The notes below the pieces were generated by a model that was not told the origin of the DNA, ran no database searches, and worked only from the letters and a program-made list of their open reading frames with translations. Below are positions 8,617 through 16,034 of a stretch of 51,863 nucleotides of DNA, in pieces. Each line of letters opens with the position of its first letter. The first letter of the stretch is position 1. The DNA comes from Candidatus Sumerlaeia bacterium (GTDB taxonomy: Bacteria > Sumerlaeota > Sumerlaeia > SLMS01 > JAHLLQ01): contig JANQSL010000007.1 in the NCBI GenBank assembly GCA_028284075.1, positions 1-51,863 of the forward strand. The letters run 5' to 3'. The translations under genes and the position numbers were made by a program.

Positions 8617-9372
8617 ATGTTTCACCGCAATTCTCGAGCATTTACACTGATCGAACTCCTTATCGTCGTTGCGATTATTGCCATTCTTGCGGCCATCGCG
8701 GTCCCGAACTTTCTCGAAGCCCAAACCCGATCGAAGGTCGCGCGAGCCAAGGCCGATATGCGAACAATTGCCACTGCCGCCGAGAGCTATCGTGTCGACA
8801 ATAACCGCTACCCGGAAGGTACGGATAACCCAAACAATTACCCTGAGCGCATTGGCGATTTTCTGAATCCCTACGGCCTTGCCAGCGGCTACTATACCTT
8901 CCGGACACGTAGCGCCGGCGGTGCTGTCGTTGGACGCGACTTTGCCAATATCACGACCCCCATCGCATACATCACAACCGTCCCGACTGACCCCTTTGCC
9001 GACAAGGCTGCAGGTTTTTTGACCTACTGTTATAGAAACGCCAAGGACCTCAACAACGGGTGGGTCCTGACCAGCTTCGGTCCCGATTCCGACATGCTTG
9101 AATCCAACGGGAAGGCGGGTGCCGGTACACAGAACACGAATCCTTTCAGCACGCAAAGCGATACCGGCTCTCCAGCCCGCCTCGGGGACGTTAACGAGCG
9201 CGAGGTCATTCACTTTCTCGAGGGAACCAAACCCGCCCTTGTTGGAGCTCTTGCTCCTTACGGATCGCTTCAGTCAGCACTCGCGGACCTCACATACGAT
9301 CCGACCAACGGAACTGTTTCGGACGGCGACATTGTTTACCTGGGAGCGGGAACCGGCTTCACAACCCAATAG
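8617..9372 (+). CDS. Type IV/type II secretion prepilin-like protein
   Basis: 251 residues with a short positive leader and the class III signal AFTLIELLIVVAIIAILAAI (F methylated position, E at +5), followed by PNFLEAQTRSKVARAKAD, a form very common as a major pseudopilin in Planctomycetota and candidate phyla. It is cut by a prepilin peptidase and assembles into a pilus or pseudopilus. The C-terminal part contains FGPDSDML, similar to calcium-site regions of GspG-like pseudopilins. Start ATG 8617 has AGGA upstream; a GTG at 8590 would add nine residues before the leader and is less likely. No assembly genes lie nearby, so it is an orphan. Confidence 0.9.
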   Translation: MFHRNSRAFTLIELLIVVAIIAILAAIAVPNFLEAQTRSKVARAKADMRTIATAAESYRVDNNRYPEGTDNPNNYPERIGDFLNPYGLASGYYTFRTRSAGGAVVGRDFANITTPIAYITTVPTDPFADKAAGFLTYCYRNAKDLNNGWVLTSFGPDSDMLESNGKAGAGTQNTNPFSTQSDTGSPARLGDVNEREVIHFLEGTKPALVGALAPYGSLQSALADLTYDPTNGTVSDGDIVYLGAGTGFTTQ

Positions 9373-9444
9373 TCTGGCAAGTTCGATTAAAGTCTCTCTG
9401 ACCAAGCTAGTAACTGACCCATAATTCGACGGTTTTTTGCGAAA

Positions 9445-9480
9445 GCCCCATCCGAACAATGTTTCGGATGGGGCGCTTTA
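9445..9480 (+). terminator. Rho-independent terminator after prepilin gene
   Basis: A 12-base perfect stem, GCCCCATCCGAA (9445-9456) and TTCGGATGGGGC (9463-9474), with a 6-base loop, followed by GCTTTAT. It lies 72 bases past the prepilin stop and would end that transcript. Confidence 0.8.
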
Positions 9481-9529
9481 TCAGGTTTTGGTTTGAAGGG
9501 AGCGCTTACTGTTGACCGCCGGAGGAAGG

Positions 9530-9607
9530 ATGAGCAGAGTCCCGCGCGACCGAGGGACAAAACGGACCATTCGTATCCGCCTTCTTTCCCCGGTGCCCAC
9601 AACAATG
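9530..9607 (+). CDS. Possible 25-codon leader peptide upstream of gap
   Basis: A short frame starts with ATG at 9530 directly behind GGAGGAAGG, one of the best ribosome-binding sites in the window, and ends with TGA at 9605-9607. The peptide (MSRVPRDRG..., six arginines in 25) has no known relatives that I recognise. It precedes two hairpins at 9615-9643 and the gap start at 9677, the order expected of a leader-peptide attenuator. It may equally be a chance frame. Confidence 0.3.
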
Positions 9608-9614
9608 ACAGAAA

Positions 9615-9643
9615 AGCCCGCCCGGCGGGCATCTGCATAGATG
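9615..9643 (+). promoter_or_regulatory. Two overlapping hairpins in the gap leader
   Basis: GCCCGCC (9615-9621) pairs with GGCGGGC (9623-9629), and GCATCT (9628-9633) pairs with AGATGC (9638-9643). The two hairpins share bases 9628-9629, so they compete at their junction. They lie 34 bases upstream of the gap start codon. The first could act as a weak terminator or a stabilising 5' structure; no T-tract follows. Confidence 0.4.
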
Positions 9644-9676
9644 CATCACACCACACCTGAACGGGGGAACCAGCTT

Positions 9677-10669
9677 ATGGCACCCAAAGTAGCAATCAAC
9701 GGCTTCGGACGCATCGGACGTCTCGTGACTCGGGCGGCGATCGAGAGCGGCGCGGTCGAGATCGTTTCCATCAACGACCTGGCACCCATCGAAACCAATG
9801 CCCAGCTTTTCAAGTACGACTCCGTCCATGGCAAGTTCCCTGGCGAAGTCAAGGTCGAGGGCGACAGCCTCGTTGTGAACGGCAAAAAAATCCGTGTCAC
9901 CAGCGAGAAGGACCCCGCCGCTCTCCCCCACGATCAGGTCGGTGCGGACTATGTCGTCGAATCCACGGGTCGTTTCGTTGACCAGGAAAGTGCCTCAAAA
10001 CACATCAAGGGCGGCGTGAAGCGTGTTATCATCTCCGCCCCCGGCAAAGGGGTCGACTACACCGTCGTTCTCGGCGTGAACTGCGACGCCATCCCCGCTG
10101 ACGCCAAGGTCATCTCCAACGCCTCCTGCACGACCAACTGTCTTGCACCCGTGGTGAAGGTTCTGAACGACAAATTCGGTCTGGTGAAGGGTCTCGTCAC
10201 GACCATTCACAGCTACACCAACGACCAAAACGTTCTGGACATTTATCACAAGGACCCGCGTCGCGCCCGTGCTGCCGCCATCAACATGATTCCCACCAGC
10301 ACGGGGGCCGCCAAGGCCATCGGCCTTGTCATCCCCGAGCTGAAGGGCAAACTTGACGGTCTTGCCGTTCGCGTTCCCACACCGAACGTCTCGCTGGTCG
10401 ACTTCGTGGGAGAGGTGAAAACCGCCACCAACAAGGAAGAGGTCAACGCCGCACTGAAGGCGGCTGCCGACAGCGGCCCCCTGGCACCCTACCTCGACTT
10501 CACGGAAGAGCCTCTCGTCAGCGGCGACTTCAATCACAACCCCGCAAGTTCCAGTGTCGACGCCAGCGGCACCTACGTCGTTGATAACATGGTCAAGGTT
10601 CTGAGCTGGTACGACAACGAGTGGGGCTACTCCAGCCGTTGTATCGATCTCATTAAGAAGCTCGGCTGA
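9677..10669 (+). CDS. gap: Glyceraldehyde-3-phosphate dehydrogenase, type I
   Basis: Glycolytic/gluconeogenic enzyme, 330 residues. NAD-binding INGFGRIGRL is at residues 6-15, the catalytic cysteine is in SNASCTTNCLAP (about 151), the catalytic histidine in TTIHSYTNDQ (about 178), and the C-terminal WYDNEWGYSSR is intact. GGGGGA lies 10 bases upstream of the ATG at 9677; the 12 codons upstream in frame are not conserved. Directly followed by tpiA, so triose-phosphate metabolism is clustered. Confidence 0.97.
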   Translation: MAPKVAINGFGRIGRLVTRAAIESGAVEIVSINDLAPIETNAQLFKYDSVHGKFPGEVKVEGDSLVVNGKKIRVTSEKDPAALPHDQVGADYVVESTGRFVDQESASKHIKGGVKRVIISAPGKGVDYTVVLGVNCDAIPADAKVISNASCTTNCLAPVVKVLNDKFGLVKGLVTTIHSYTNDQNVLDIYHKDPRRARAAAINMIPTSTGAAKAIGLVIPELKGKLDGLAVRVPTPNVSLVDFVGEVKTATNKEEVNAALKAAADSGPLAPYLDFTEEPLVSGDFNHNPASSSVDASGTYVVDNMVKVLSWYDNEWGYSSRCIDLIKKLG

Positions 10670-10703
10670 TGCAGCAACGGTCAGCGACCTGAAAACAACA
10701 ACC

Positions 10704-10740
10704 GCCCGGCGGAGTTTACGGCTCTGTCGGGCTTTTTATT
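10704..10740 (+). terminator. Terminator/attenuator between gap and tpiA
   Basis: GCCCGGC (10704-10710) and GTCGGGC (10726-10732) form a 7-base stem with one G-U pair and a 15-base loop, followed by TTTTTATTT. Its position between two genes of one pathway suggests partial termination, lowering tpiA relative to gap. Confidence 0.55.
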
Positions 10741-10770
10741 TCCATATCAAGATCAGCCAGGAGATTGGCC

Positions 10771-11553
10771 ATGTCACGCAAACCGTTTGTCGCCGGAAAC
10801 TGGAAGATGAACATGCTCCGCTCCGATGCGGAGAAACTCGTTAACGAACTGAAGCCTCTACTGGAGGGCATTGATTCCGTGGATGCCGCGGTGTGCCCAA
10901 CCTTTACCGCTCTCGGAAAAGTCGCCGATGCGCTCGCCGGGTCGAAGATCATGCTCGGTGCTCAAAACATCCATACTGTGGAGAAGGATGGGGCCTTTGC
11001 ACAAAACGGGGCTTACACCGGAGAGCTTAGCGCGGAGATGCTTAAGGACGCTTGTGTGTCCTGGGTGATCCTTGGTCACAGCGAACGTCGCCAGTACTTT
11101 GGCGAGACCGACGCCGGAGTGAACGCCAAGGTGAAATCCTGCTTTGCACAAAGCCTGAAGCCCATTGTGTGCGTCGGTGAGACGCTCGCCGAGCGGGACC
11201 TTGAACAAACCAACGCCGTTGTCGAGGTCCAGATACGCGGCTGTTTTGCCGGTATTCCCGCTGACCAGGCGAAGGAATGCGTCATCGCCTACGAACCCGT
11301 CTGGGCCATTGGCACAGGCCGTACCGCCACACCCCAGCAGGCACAGGACGTTCACGCTCATATCCGCAGCGTTCTTGCGTCGATGTACGACAAAGCCACA
11401 GCAGACGCGATTCGCATTCAGTATGGCGGCTCCATGAAACCGGGAAACGCCGCTGAGCTTCTTGCTCAGCCCGACATCGATGGCGGGCTGATCGGTGGTG
11501 CGTCGTTGAAGGCGGAAGACTTCGCCGCAATTATCAAGGCGGGCGTGAAGTAG
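10771..11553 (+). CDS. tpiA: Triosephosphate isomerase
   Basis: 260 residues. The active-site residues are all visible: N and K in AGNWKMN (residues 8-14), the histidine in VILGHSERR (about 96-104), and the glutamate in AYEPVWAIGTG (about 173-183); the phosphate loop is YGGSMKPGNAAELL. The ATG at 10771 has AGGAG seven bases upstream; a TTG two codons earlier is ignored. It interconverts DHAP and glyceraldehyde-3-phosphate, next to gap. Confidence 0.97.
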   Translation: MSRKPFVAGNWKMNMLRSDAEKLVNELKPLLEGIDSVDAAVCPTFTALGKVADALAGSKIMLGAQNIHTVEKDGAFAQNGAYTGELSAEMLKDACVSWVILGHSERRQYFGETDAGVNAKVKSCFAQSLKPIVCVGETLAERDLEQTNAVVEVQIRGCFAGIPADQAKECVIAYEPVWAIGTGRTATPQQAQDVHAHIRSVLASMYDKATADAIRIQYGGSMKPGNAAELLAQPDIDGGLIGGASLKAEDFAAIIKAGVK

Positions 11554-11577
11554 ACACCACACCGTGAATCACCAATG

Positions 11578-11617
11578 GCGAACGGCCCGGAGAACTCTCC
11601 GGGCCGTTCGCTTTTTA
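11578..11617 (+). terminator. Strong rho-independent terminator after tpiA
   Basis: GCGAACGGCCCGGAG (11578-11592) pairs perfectly with CTCCGGGCCGTTCGC (11597-11611) over 15 bases with a 4-base loop, followed by a run of five T. It closes the gap-tpiA unit 24 bases after the tpiA stop and separates it from the photolyase gene. Confidence 0.92.
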
Positions 11618-11667
11618 CTTCAAGCAGGTCCGTCTCTTGCCTGCATGTGGTCGGGATGAATGTGGGC

Positions 11668-13203
11668 ATGAAGACTCAGGTTGTTTGGTTCAAACGAGAC
11701 CTGCGCATCAACGATCATGCGCCCCTCAAACTGGCTTCCTCAGCCGGACCAATTGTGGGATTGTATGTGTTCGAACCTGATGTGATCCATCAGCCTGAAC
11801 ACGACCCCTCTCATCTCCGGTTCGTCCTGGAATCGTTGAAGGATCTGCGCAAAGCCATTGAGAAACGGGGCGGAGTGCTGCTCTTCGCGAAAGGAGAAAT
11901 GCCTGAAGCTCTGGACCGCTTCCGCATCATACTTCCCTTCGAAGCCCTCTGGTCTCATGAGGAAACGGGAAGTGGCACCACGTATGCCCGCGACCGGCGG
12001 GTAGCGGCGTGGTGCCGTGATCACGGTGTTCCATGGCATGAATTCCCCCAGACTGGCGTGATCCGTCCACTGAAGAACCGGGACGGCTGGTCGAGACTGT
12101 GGGCGAGTCGCATGAATGAGCCGGTGAAGACTCATCCGGACCGGATTTATTCACCAACAATACCGGAGTCAGGTAAAGGTTTCTTCTTTCGAGATATTCC
12201 CGTTCTGAAGGATTTCGCCCTCGGTGAATCCCGGAAAACGGGGGCACAGCTCGGCGGTGAATCGCTTGCGGAAACCATGCTCGATTCCTTCCTGAGCGGT
12301 CGGTCGGTCAATTATCAGAAGGGCATGTCTTCTCCGGTAACAGCCATTGAAAGCTGCTCCCGTCTTTCAACGTATATTGCTTACGGCAACATCTCGATTC
12401 GACGGATTCATCAGGCAACAAAACAGCGCGTTGCAGAGCTAAAGGAGCTGAGGGCCAACGGCGGGGAATTGCCGCCAACATGGCTGGTTTCTCTCAGCTC
12501 CTTTGCCAAAAGACTCCGATGGCACTGCCACTTCATGCAGAAACTCGAGGATGAGCCGGAAGTCGAGTTTCGAAACATGAGCCGTGCCTGCGACGGCATG
12601 CGCACGGAGAGTACTGACGAATGGAGTGCCACGGAACGTGCTCGATTCGATGCATGGCGGTCGGGACAGACCGGATATCCCATGGTGGACGCATGCATGC
12701 GCTGCCTTCACGAAACAGGGTGGATCAATTTCCGAATGCGAGCCATGCTGATGTCCTTTGCATCGTACCACCTTTGGCTGCACTGGCGCCCCACCGCCAT
12801 TGAGCTGGCAAGGCATTTTGTTGACTTCGAGCCGGGAATTCACTTCCCTCAGAGTCAGATGCAGTCCGGAACAACCGGTATTAATGCTGTCCGCATCTAT
12901 TCTCCCGCCAAGCAGGTAGTCGACCAGGACCCATCCGGAGTCTTCATTCGCAGATGGGTGCCGGAGCTGTCGGGAGTATCGAACTCCTGGCTGTCAAACC
13001 CTCAGGAAATGTCTCTCTCAAATCAAATCCGGTCCGGGTGCGTTATCGGCCGCGACTATCCGGGACCCGTTGTGGAACACACTGAAGCCTATGCACTGGC
13101 ACGAGCAAGAGTGGGTGATGTGCGCCGAATGCAAGCGGCACGCTTTGAGGCAAAGGAAATCCACAAACGGCATGGATCGAGACGTTCGCCTTCAAGGCAC
13201 TGA
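11668..13203 (+). CDS. Deoxyribodipyrimidine photolyase / cryptochrome family protein
   Basis: 511-residue flavoprotein of the photolyase family. The N-terminal antenna domain starts MKTQVVWFKRDLRINDHAPL, and the FAD-binding domain holds GRSVNYQKGMSSP, WLVSLSSFAKRLRWH, GYPMVDACMRCLHETGWINF and RMRAMLMSF. Instead of the usual WQWxxSSGxDAQP segment it has SGTTGINAVRIYSPAKQ, which places it in a divergent photolyase/cryptochrome branch. It probably repairs cyclobutane or 6-4 UV dimers using blue light; specificity is unclear. The frame is open upstream to 11575 through the tpiA terminator; ATG 11668 (or 11656, four codons earlier) is the realistic start. Confidence 0.88.
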   Translation: MKTQVVWFKRDLRINDHAPLKLASSAGPIVGLYVFEPDVIHQPEHDPSHLRFVLESLKDLRKAIEKRGGVLLFAKGEMPEALDRFRIILPFEALWSHEETGSGTTYARDRRVAAWCRDHGVPWHEFPQTGVIRPLKNRDGWSRLWASRMNEPVKTHPDRIYSPTIPESGKGFFFRDIPVLKDFALGESRKTGAQLGGESLAETMLDSFLSGRSVNYQKGMSSPVTAIESCSRLSTYIAYGNISIRRIHQATKQRVAELKELRANGGELPPTWLVSLSSFAKRLRWHCHFMQKLEDEPEVEFRNMSRACDGMRTESTDEWSATERARFDAWRSGQTGYPMVDACMRCLHETGWINFRMRAMLMSFASYHLWLHWRPTAIELARHFVDFEPGIHFPQSQMQSGTTGINAVRIYSPAKQVVDQDPSGVFIRRWVPELSGVSNSWLSNPQEMSLSNQIRSGCVIGRDYPGPVVEHTEAYALARARVGDVRRMQAARFEAKEIHKRHGSRRSPSRH

Positions 13204-13250
13204 ATGGAAACAACTGCCGGCCAAACGACCCTGTTGAGAAAAACAACGTG

Positions 13251-14198
13251 CTACTTCGCAAACGCCTCAACGAACACCACGTCGCCGCCGTCTGCATCCA
13301 GCTCCACCTGACACCCCAGCGGCAGACTGGCATTTACCGGAACATGCCCCGTCGGGAAATTGCCGATGATCGGCACATCCACTCCCGCCAGTGTCCGCTC
13401 CAGCATTTCCTCCACCGTGCCGCGCTTCGGGTCGTCGCTTTTGCAGTCGGTAAACTGCCCCAGAATGATCCCGCTCAGGCGCTCCAAAATCCCCGCGAGG
13501 TCCATCTGGGTCACGAACCGATCAAGGCGATAGGGTTCCTCACCAATGTCCTCGATGAATAAAATCGCTCCATCGGGATTCGGGAAGTATGGAGTTCCCA
13601 CCAGGCCACCCATCACCGCCAGGTTGCCTCCGATCAGCAGACCTGTCGCCTTTCCCTTTCGCATGATCCAGGGGTCTCTCCAGTCCATCGCCTTTCTGAT
13701 CGACCCAATTGGCTCCGGCTCTGTCAGGCTGTGCATGTGAACGGCATGGGAAACTTCCGTGATCTTTGTTTTCTCCGCAACATACGACCCGGCAATCATC
13801 GGCGCATGCAAGGTGCACAATCCCGCCTGGGTCAAAAACGCCGCGTGGAGCGCACTGATGTCGCTGTAACCCGCAAAGATCTTCGGACTTCGTTTTGCGG
13901 CACCATAGTCCACGCCCTTCAGCAAATGCGGTGCACCGTAACCGCCTCGCGTGCAAAAGACCGCTTTGATGCCATCATCGTTGAGCGCTGCATTCAAATC
14001 TTCAAGCCGCTGCTCCGCCGTACCCGCGAGGTAATCGAATCTTCCCGCCGCATGCTTCCCGAGGCGGACCTTGAAACCCAGATTCTCGAGTGCCTTTGCT
14101 GACTGGCGGGCAACTTCCGGTGATGCGAGCGGGCCCGATGGAGAAATCAATGCGACCTCATCGCCAGGCCGCAGACATGGGGGATGAAGAAAGGTCAT
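13251..14198 (-). CDS. LD-carboxypeptidase (peptidase S66)
   Basis: 315 residues of the MccF/LdcA family, which cleaves the L,D bond between meso-diaminopimelate and terminal D-alanine in recycled muropeptides. Start motif RPGDEVALISPSGP, the GGYG turn CTRGGYGAPHLL, nucleophile serine in FAGYSDISALHAAF (about residue 112), glutamate in FIEDIGEEPYRLDR (about 217) and histidine in PTGHVP (about 285) complete the Ser-Glu-His triad. No signal peptide, so it acts in the cytoplasm. It is the last gene of a coaD-linked minus-strand run, 76 bases after coaD. Cell-wall recycling is also suggested by the AmpG-like permease, GH20 and amidase genes elsewhere in the window. Confidence 0.92.
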   Translation of the reverse strand: MTFLHPPCLRPGDEVALISPSGPLASPEVARQSAKALENLGFKVRLGKHAAGRFDYLAGTAEQRLEDLNAALNDDGIKAVFCTRGGYGAPHLLKGVDYGAAKRSPKIFAGYSDISALHAAFLTQAGLCTLHAPMIAGSYVAEKTKITEVSHAVHMHSLTEPEPIGSIRKAMDWRDPWIMRKGKATGLLIGGNLAVMGGLVGTPYFPNPDGAILFIEDIGEEPYRLDRFVTQMDLAGILERLSGIILGQFTDCKSDDPKRGTVEEMLERTLAGVDVPIIGNFPTGHVPVNASLPLGCQVELDADGGDVVFVEAFAK

Positions 14199-14274
14199 TC
14201 GTGTGCTCCCGGAGCAGATGCCGCCACCCTCCGCATTGGGTTCGGTACCGCAACCGGGAAGTCACGAACCGGAA

Positions 14275-14781
14275 CTATGCTGTTTTCGACTTTCGCTCGA
14301 GTGCCTTTAGCGTTGCTGTTGGAACAAACTCACTGATGTCGCCACCGTGGCGCCAGACATCACGAATCACGCGAGACGACACGAAAATATTCGTCGGGTC
14401 CGCTGCCAGAAAGATTGTCTCGATATTTTTGTTCAGGCGGTGATTCATCAGAGCGAGCTGAAGCTCAAACTCGTAGTCGCTGATGGCTCTCAGGCCTCTG
14501 ATGATAAACTGCGCTTTCTTCGCCGCGGCAAACTCCACCGTCAAACCCTGCAACTCCGCCGCTTCCACATTCGCCCACTGATCTGTGGCTTCGCGAAGAA
14601 CGTCCAGCCTCTCTTCCACTGAGAACAATGGCGACGCCTTTGTCGCGTTGCTGCCAACGGCCACGATGAGCCGATCAAATAACTTCTGACTGCGCTCGAT
14701 AATGTCGAGATGGCCGTTTGTCAAAAGGTCGAATGAACCCGGGTAAACAGCGGTCCGGGCTTGAGTGGAAACGAGCGTCAT
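14275..14781 (-). CDS. coaD: Phosphopantetheine adenylyltransferase
   Basis: 168-residue enzyme of CoA synthesis that transfers AMP to 4'-phosphopantetheine. The nucleotidyltransferase motif is YPGSFDLLTNGHLDII (about residues 13-28), with the usual first histidine region as TNGH; the C-terminal motif FVSSRVIRDVWRHGGDISEFVP is intact. The first seven residues precede the conserved strand and another start is not available. It begins 6 bases after the stop of the zinc-ribbon/TM2 gene. Confidence 0.95.
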   Translation of the reverse strand: MTLVSTQARTAVYPGSFDLLTNGHLDIIERSQKLFDRLIVAVGSNATKASPLFSVEERLDVLREATDQWANVEAAELQGLTVEFAAAKKAQFIIRGLRAISDYEFELQLALMNHRLNKNIETIFLAADPTNIFVSSRVIRDVWRHGGDISEFVPTATLKALERKSKTA

Positions 14782-14787
14782 AAGACG

Positions 14788-15321
14788 TTACTTCTGCACG
14801 ATTGTCTTGCCGTCTGCATCCGTGAACTTGCCCATCGCAATCAAAACGACATCGATTATCGCCCAGATGCTGCATCCGCCGAGCGTGACAAGCTGCAGAA
14901 TACCGGTACCGATTTTGCCGACGTAAAAGCGATGTACGCCCAGGAAACCGACCACAAAAGCCAGAATCAACGTCACCAGCCAGTCTTTTTCACTCACGTC
15001 TCCGGCGACAGCTGCCGGTGCAGGGGCCGCCGCTGCGGGAGCGGCCGGTGGAGGCGAGGCTGCCGCGGGAGCGGGCTGGGCTGCAGGCTGCGCCGCGGGG
15101 GCCGGTGCCGCAGCGACGGGTTGTTCCTCTTCCGGTTTGCCCTTTGAGATCTCGCTTTGGATCCGCTTCTGCATGGCCGCCGGATCGATCAGAACCGTCT
15201 GTTCCTCTGAAACGTCGTCCATTGCCTGACTGACCTTCTGCTTCACCAACGGTGAACCGCAGTTCAGGCAGAATTCCGCATCATCTTTATTGTCGTATGC
15301 GCAAACCTGACACTTGATCAT
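14788..15321 (-). CDS. Zinc-ribbon and TM2-domain membrane protein
   Basis: 177 residues in three parts: an N-terminal zinc ribbon (CQVC near 4-7 and CLNC near 18-21), a long alanine/proline-rich linker (about 70-118), and a C-terminal TM2 domain with two helices (LVTLILAFVVGFLGVHRFYVGK, then TGILQLVTLGGCSIWAIIDVVLI). The zinc ribbon should face the cytoplasm. The function of TM2 proteins in bacteria is not established; the combination is fairly common. It probably shares a transcript with coaD. The GC-rich linker is the source of several meaningless frames on the other strand. Confidence 0.85.
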   Translation of the reverse strand: MIKCQVCAYDNKDDAEFCLNCGSPLVKQKVSQAMDDVSEEQTVLIDPAAMQKRIQSEISKGKPEEEQPVAAAPAPAAQPAAQPAPAAASPPPAAPAAAAPAPAAVAGDVSEKDWLVTLILAFVVGFLGVHRFYVGKIGTGILQLVTLGGCSIWAIIDVVLIAMGKFTDADGKTIVQK

Positions 15322-15464
15322 CGATCGCTCCTCGTTGGGTCAGCCCGTCCCCATGTCCTGCCACCTGGCTAGTGTGATTACAAGCCGTGATTTTTCAGTA
15401 TTCAAACCAAGTCTGGTCTCCAATTGCGAGCCATGGAGTCAATGGGATTCCCGCCCGAGAGTCT

Positions 15465-16019
15465 TCATCCTCGTTGATCAAACCGGTAGGGAATCCGATC
15501 TGTATCCGCCGGCAGACGAAAGTGATCCGGACCCTCGTACCGGTAAGCATGATCGACAACATTGACCAATATCCCTGCTGCTGTTCCCACATTCTTCACA
15601 CCATGCCAGACTTTTGGAGGCACGACCAGCATTGCCGGTCTGACAGTACCAAAGCGAAATGTGTTCACGACGCCCTTTGTCGGCGAATCGTCCCGGGAAT
15701 CGTACAAAACAATTATCATGCGCCCGTGGCTCACAAACAACCGATCAGTCGTGATGGAATGGGCATGCCATGCGGAGATGAAATCAGGCTCGATCACAGC
15801 CTGGAAAACCTGATCCACACCAAATTCGTCGAGCCCCCAGTCCCTCCGAAAAATCTCCGTCAGATATCCGTATCCTGTCGGAACGTTTCGGACCTCGCGC
15901 ACAACCACACCGTCGATGGGGGTCTGATTAAGCAGCGTCCACTCGCTGGTGATGCTCTGCTCATCCTGAGCCATGCCCTCCAAAGCCCAGTCCTCTCCCG
16001 CTGAAGGTTCCATGGCCAT
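15465..16019 (-). CDS. RmlC-like cupin (dTDP-4-dehydrorhamnose 3,5-epimerase-related)
   Basis: 184 residues resembling sugar 3,5-epimerases: DGVVVREVRNVPTGYGYLTEIFRRDW at the start, FQAVIEPDFISAWHAHSITTDRLFVSHGRM in the cupin core (histidines near 82-84), and VPPKVWHGVKNVG near the end. True RmlC enzymes have a similar His/Tyr arrangement; without other rhamnose genes around, the sugar is unknown. AAAGGAG lies eleven bases upstream of the ATG at 16019. It follows ettA by 15 bases. The 143 bases after it up to the TM2 gene contain no recognisable feature. Confidence 0.75.
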   Translation of the reverse strand: MAMEPSAGEDWALEGMAQDEQSITSEWTLLNQTPIDGVVVREVRNVPTGYGYLTEIFRRDWGLDEFGVDQVFQAVIEPDFISAWHAHSITTDRLFVSHGRMIIVLYDSRDDSPTKGVVNTFRFGTVRPAMLVVPPKVWHGVKNVGTAAGILVNVVDHAYRYEGPDHFRLPADTDRIPYRFDQRG

Positions 16020-16034
16020 TGTTTCCGGTCTCCT

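Noticed and set aside
8371-9213. 280-residue minus-strand frame over the prepilin gene
   Set aside because: Complement of a clearly real prepilin; low-complexity composition.
10858-11562. 234-residue minus-strand frame over tpiA
   Set aside because: Shadow of tpiA, which has intact active-site motifs and a strong ribosome site.
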